From NCBI GenBank assembly GCA_020430865.1, contig JAGQIY010000265.1, positions 1 through 17,993 on the forward strand: a stretch of DNA of 17,993 nt, given 5' to 3'. Shown piece by piece: positions 15,076 to 17,993 of the stretch. The stretch's first letter is position 1, and every line of letters starts with the position of its first letter. Below the pieces are notes generated by a model that was given only the letters and a program-made list of their open reading frames with translations, did no database searches and had not been told where the DNA came from. The DNA comes from Myxococcales bacterium (GTDB lineage: Bacteria > Myxococcota > Polyangia > Polyangiales > Polyangiaceae). Both the position numbers and the translations under genes were made by a program.

Positions 15076-15080
15076 CCTCC
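15076..15080 (-). promoter_or_regulatory. Ribosome binding site deciding the TTG start at 15070
   Basis: The minus strand reads GGAGGCTGAC followed by TTG at 15070, a full GGAGG with 5-nt spacing. It places the start directly before the lipoprotein signal sequence, where an ATG 45 nt upstream would place extra polar residues. Confidence 0.65.
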
Positions 15081-15181
15081 GGGCAGATCCCTAGCAAACG
15101 GTCGGCGTGAGTCATGAGACGAGACCAAGCACCGGCAGTGGAGGCCTCGTTTAGATCTATCACGAAGCACCTGCGTTTCGC

Positions 15182-15228
15182 GCGCGTGGACACGCGCTCC
15201 TCGACGATTCGTGAGCGAGGGAGGAGCG
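15182..15228. promoter_or_regulatory. Two adjoining inverted repeats between the HD gene and the antiporter operon
   Basis: GCGCGTG-GA-CACGCGC (15182-15197) is a perfect 7-bp inverted repeat with a 2-nt centre. CGCTCCTC (15195-15202) and GAGGAGCG (15221-15228) form an 8-bp stem over an 18-nt loop. The two share 3 nt. They lie downstream of the HD gene and upstream of the asparaginase-like gene, both on the minus strand. They may be a terminator, an operator or an alternating leader. The rest of the 15071-15285 spacer shows no convincing promoter; a weak AT-rich patch (TGATAGATCTAAAC on the minus strand, near 15150-15163) is the best candidate. Confidence 0.35.
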
Positions 15229-15285
15229 AGCGGACGCTGATGTGGCTATTCGCAGCGGTGGTACCCGAGGGCGAACGTCGCTGGT

Positions 15286-15993
15286 TCAGGCGAGTTCGCG
15301 GCTGCAGGCGCGTTCGAGCTCGCCAGACAAGGCCTGTATGAACTGCTTCAATATCTGGCTCCGGCGTTCGGCTTCCGCGCGCCCGGTAGGCGTCCGCAAG
15401 CTCTTCGAGAGGCCGAGCAGCTTGGTGAAGAAGTGATCCACGCTGAAGCGCGTGTCCTGGAGATCGCGGTGAGCGGCGAAGGGGTCCTCTGGGTGGAAGC
15501 AGCGTGCGCCCATGCGCGGACCGGTGGCGAAACAACGCATGATGCCAATCGCGCCGACCGCCTCGAGGCGGTCAGCGTCTTGGAGAGCCTCGCCGAGGCG
15601 GCTCTCGGGGGTCGCGCCACGACTGAAGCTGTGGTCGCGAATCGCGGCGCAGATCTCGTCGAGGGCCGTGGGAGGCAACCTCACCCCCAAATCCCGTGTG
15701 GAAAAATTCAGGAGCAGACGGCGCGCCTCCTGAGCGCACAGCTCGCTCGCCCGCGCTCGCTCGGGGGAGTCCTTGGGTACGTTCACGATATCGTGCAGCA
15801 GGGCCGCGGTGATGGCTGCACGGGGGTCGAGCTCAGGGTCGCAGCGCAGCGTCCAGACCGCGACTCGGAGCAAGTGGTCGATGTCGTGCGCCGCGTCCCC
15901 ATCGGTGCGGGCTTCCACTTCGGAGCGCACCGCGCTCAACAGCTCGTCGTCGGCGATGAAGGTCTCGACGCGGCTGCGGTCCCAGGGCTGCAT
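15286..15993 (-). CDS. HD-domain phosphohydrolase (YedJ-like)
   Basis: A single-domain HD-superfamily metal-dependent phosphohydrolase of about 235 residues. With the ATG at 15993, the metal ligands are His36 and His40 (AAHDIDH), His67-Asp68 (ALLHDIVN), His121 (RDHSFSRG) and Asp139 (LQDADRLEAVG). The order and the late RFSVDHFFTKLLGL block match the YedJ-type HD proteins, thought to act on nucleotides or other small phosphates; the substrate is not known. The frame is open to a TTG at 16029, where GAGGAG is only 1 nt away, and another TTG lies at codon 7 of that form, so the start is uncertain. The L,D-transpeptidase gene ends 5-41 nt upstream on the same strand, so they probably share a transcript. 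No signal peptide, so cytoplasmic. Confidence 0.8.
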   Translation of the reverse strand: MQPWDRSRVETFIADDELLSAVRSEVEARTDGDAAHDIDHLLRVAVWTLRCDPELDPRAAITAALLHDIVNVPKDSPERARASELCAQEARRLLLNFSTRDLGVRLPPTALDEICAAIRDHSFSRGATPESRLGEALQDADRLEAVGAIGIMRCFATGPRMGARCFHPEDPFAAHRDLQDTRFSVDHFFTKLLGLSKSLRTPTGRAEAERRSQILKQFIQALSGELERACSRELA

Positions 15994-16034
15994 CCCCGCG
16001 TCGTAGAGCAAAGCTCCCGTTTCGAGCAAGCTCC

Positions 16035-17669
16035 TCAGCGCACGATGAACAGCGTCGCGGGATCCTCGGATGGACGCCAGCGCACGCCGTGCCAGCCATC
16101 GGGGATCTGGGGCTCCGTCCAGTAGAACAGCCAGCGGCCGTCGCGCGGAGAGACGTTCACGCAGCCGGCGCTCATGCGCTCGCCCCAGTTGTCGTGCCAG
16201 TAGGCGCCGTGCAGCGCGTGAGGCCCGCTGAAGTTCTGGGTCCAGGGCACGTCCGAGTGGATGAACTCCTGGGGTGCGGCCATCGTCGCGGTGGCGAACT
16301 TACCCGTGATCTTGAAGCTGCCGGTGGGCGTCGCGGCGGTGTCGATGGGCGGAATGCCTGGCGCCGGCGTGCCCCCTCTGCCTGGAGAGATCATCGTCAC
16401 GTAGACGATGCGCGTGCCTTCATAGGCGACCAGCCAGCCCTTCCAAACGTTGGCTTCCATCCAGGTGCCGCGACCCTTGGGCGCCCGACCGCTGGTGTCC
16501 GGCTTGCCGACGGGCGCGTTCCAAGGCGTTTCCTCGCGAAACTCGGGGACGACGGCCTCCCGCTTCTTGACCCAGACACCGGGCTCGACCGTTTCGAGGA
16601 ACGTCGTGTCGTCGGCCTCGGCGCTCTTGCCCGTGAGCTTCACCCAGGACAGGCGCTCGAACGTCGCGTCTTGCTGCACGAAGCCCTCTGGCCCACGCCC
16701 GTACTTGGGGCGGTCTTCTCCGCGGAAGAATGCCAGGCGGAGCTGTCCGTCGTCGTCCAGCTGGACGTCTCTTCCGATCTCGAGCCCCTTGAAGGTCACC
16801 TTCGGGTAGGGGGCGACGCGGGTCTTCGGTGCCCACATGAAGTCGGCGGTGAGCAGGAAGGGCACTCCGTCGTGGTTCACCTCCGTGGACCAGGCAACCG
16901 TGGAGAGCGGCAACAGGCGCTTGCGTGGCTCGTTCAGCGTGGCTGGATAGCTGCCCAGTTCGAAGGGTTTCCTTGTGGGAATCGTGAGGTCGACGTCCTT
17001 CAGCTTCTCGTCGATCTCGGCGGCCTTCTCCGGTGCGGCCAGGGCTTTCTTCACCGCTGCCAGGTGGTCGGGCAGATCCCATTCTCGGCTTCGCTGCTCG
17101 GCGTGGGTCGGCAGCTGCTTGTACTTCTGCAGGCCGCGGCTCTCGCCGTACTGGTGCGGCCACGGGCTGTCCAAGCGAGGCGCGTAAGGCAGCGTGCGGA
17201 GGAGCTCCGGGTCTTTCGCGTCGAGGGTCGCCTCCTTCCCGTCCACGCACACGTAGCCAAACGGTTCGATGGCGTACCAGAGGCTGTTGTTGTCCGGACC
17301 CGGGCAGCCCGGCCCGAGCGCTGGCTCCTTCGACTTCAGCCTGGCGCTGCCCCCGAGCCACAAGTAGCCAACCCAGCCATCGGGGTTCGGATGCGGTCTT
17401 ACCCAGACGAAGCGTGACTTCGGATAGACGCGATCGCCATCGCTGGGCAGCGGCGGCCGCGGGCTGGTGCTTGGATCCACGTCGCCGTCCGACGCTGGCG
17501 CGGCGTCGATCTGCGCCTGCTCCGGCGCTTCTGCGTCGCCGTCAGGCTCGGAAACCGAGGCGCTGGGAGTCGGCTGTTCCAGGGGCGCGTCGCCGGGCGT
17601 GCTCGCGGGAGGATCGGCACAACCCAGGACGACCAGTCCCAGCAGCCACTGCGCGCTCGATCGTCCCAT
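16035..17669 (-). CDS. L,D-transpeptidase lipoprotein (YkuD domain)
   Basis: Predicted periplasmic L,D-transpeptidase forming 3-3 peptidoglycan cross-links or attaching protein to peptidoglycan. With the ATG at 17669 the protein has 544 residues. A lipoprotein signal (MGRSSAQWLLGLVVLGC) comes first, then a Pro/Ser/Asp-rich linker. An SH3-like segment follows (SRFVWVRPHPNPDGWVGYLW, then an LWYAIEPFGYVCVDGKEATL stretch with several Cys). The C-terminal YkuD domain carries PTGSFKITGKF, HGAYWHDNWG (His487, His492) and MSAGCVNVSPRD with catalytic Cys503. The middle 200 residues have no recognised domain. It is much longer than minimal enzymes (about 150-300 residues). The frame runs 12 codons further upstream, but the signal sequence starts at this ATG. 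No clear Shine-Dalgarno. The HD gene follows on the same strand. Confidence 0.88.
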   Translation of the reverse strand: MGRSSAQWLLGLVVLGCADPPASTPGDAPLEQPTPSASVSEPDGDAEAPEQAQIDAAPASDGDVDPSTSPRPPLPSDGDRVYPKSRFVWVRPHPNPDGWVGYLWLGGSARLKSKEPALGPGCPGPDNNSLWYAIEPFGYVCVDGKEATLDAKDPELLRTLPYAPRLDSPWPHQYGESRGLQKYKQLPTHAEQRSREWDLPDHLAAVKKALAAPEKAAEIDEKLKDVDLTIPTRKPFELGSYPATLNEPRKRLLPLSTVAWSTEVNHDGVPFLLTADFMWAPKTRVAPYPKVTFKGLEIGRDVQLDDDGQLRLAFFRGEDRPKYGRGPEGFVQQDATFERLSWVKLTGKSAEADDTTFLETVEPGVWVKKREAVVPEFREETPWNAPVGKPDTSGRAPKGRGTWMEANVWKGWLVAYEGTRIVYVTMISPGRGGTPAPGIPPIDTAATPTGSFKITGKFATATMAAPQEFIHSDVPWTQNFSGPHALHGAYWHDNWGERMSAGCVNVSPRDGRWLFYWTEPQIPDGWHGVRWRPSEDPATLFIVR

Positions 17670-17830
17670 GCCGCAGACGCTAGATCCGCGGCCTGGCTCG
17701 CGCAAACCGCAACTGGGGTTCCAGACGCGGTTTTTCGCTGCGCCCGCCGAGGGTGGTTCGGGTGTCCAAACACAGCCTCACCCCCCAGAACCCATTGCGG
17801 CTTCCTGCCTCGCGCACTAGGTCCCGCTGC

Positions 17831-17993
17831 ATGCCGCGTGAAATCCTGGAAGAGGCTCAGATCCACCCGTCGATTCGCGAGAAGATCGCGACGAACCACC
17901 ACGACATCGTGCAAGAGGTCAAGGATGCGATCGCCAAGCATCGCCTGGTGGTGGTGGGCATGGCCCAAAACCCCTTCCCCCGCAAAGCGCGCG
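17831..17993 (+). CDS. Glutaredoxin-like protein lacking the CxxC motif (5' part only)
   Basis: Starts at ATG 17831 and runs off the window after 54 codons. The protein reads MPREILEEAQIHPSIREKIA, then a helix with VQEVKDAIAKH, the strand RLVVVGMAQ, and NPFPRKAR. A helix, hydrophobic strand, short turn with cis-Pro-like residues and a basic helix start match the beginning of the glutaredoxin fold. The place of the active-site CPxC reads NPFP, so both redox cysteines seem to be lost. It diverges from the L,D-transpeptidase across a 161-nt spacer (17670-17830) in which I see no convincing promoter pair. No strong Shine-Dalgarno precedes the ATG (AGG at 17819-17821 is the nearest). The family call is from pattern recognition over a short piece, so moderate confidence. 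Confidence 0.6.
   Translation, partial: MPREILEEAQIHPSIREKIATNHHDIVQEVKDAIAKHRLVVVGMAQNPFPRKAR

Noticed and set aside
15071..15535. N-terminal extension of the asparaginase-like frame
   Set aside because: It would overlap the HD gene and put about 155 polar residues before the signal sequence. The TTG at 15070 has a full GGAGG.
16089..17417. 442-residue plus-strand open frame
   Set aside because: Entirely antisense to the L,D-transpeptidase gene, whose HGxYWH and SAGC motifs are intact. The translation shows no domain.
17795..17823. TTGCGG-N17-TAGGTC as promoter for the glutaredoxin-like gene
   Set aside because: The -10 part matches consensus poorly and lies only about 8 nt before the ATG, so I do not list it.

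Overview
The window is GC-rich, densely coded DNA with frequent GTG and TTG starts. Several secreted lipoproteins carry Ser/Ala/Pro/Asp-rich linkers, and most gene ends overlap by only a few bases. Together these suggest a myxobacterium-like genome (Myxococcota, Polyangia type). That placement is inferred from style and gene families, not from a marker gene. I see no rRNA, tRNA, CRISPR array, insertion sequence or phage gene.

Left part (1-5655): the tail of an unknown Pro-rich protein and a convergent TIGR04168-like metallophosphoesterase face each other across a hairpin. A four-gene plus-strand cluster follows, with a recognisable promoter at about 1526-1554. It encodes a family 4 glycosyltransferase resembling those of exosortase/PEP-CTERM loci, a polysaccharide deacetylase-like protein, an alpha/beta hydrolase and a DedA/VTT-type membrane protein. 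This looks like a small envelope or exopolysaccharide operon. It ends at a strong hairpin at 5619-5655.

Middle part (5682-7285): a minus-strand DTW-domain tRNA-uridine aminocarboxypropyltransferase carries an extra C-terminal domain that reads as a degenerate DnaQ/RNase T fold. Beside it is a short plus-strand ORF in which the first and last parts of a cupin protein are joined in frame with the cupin core missing.

Main operon (15070 down to 7286, minus strand): four genes are joined by consecutive 4-nt stop/start overlaps. In order they encode a lipoprotein with an isoaspartyl peptidase/asparaginase (Ntn hydrolase) domain; a CPA-type antiporter-like membrane protein that seems to lack the ion-binding Asp; a 1376-residue fusion of a CPA2 antiporter, a long helical region, a P-loop ATPase and a winged helix; and an MscS-like channel with a lipobox. 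I know of no described system with this composition. It is the best candidate here for an uncharacterised ion-homeostasis or envelope-stress device.

Right part (15286-17993): a minus-strand L,D-transpeptidase lipoprotein is followed closely by an HD-domain phosphohydrolase. Diverging from these is the start of a glutaredoxin-fold protein whose CxxC position reads NPFP.
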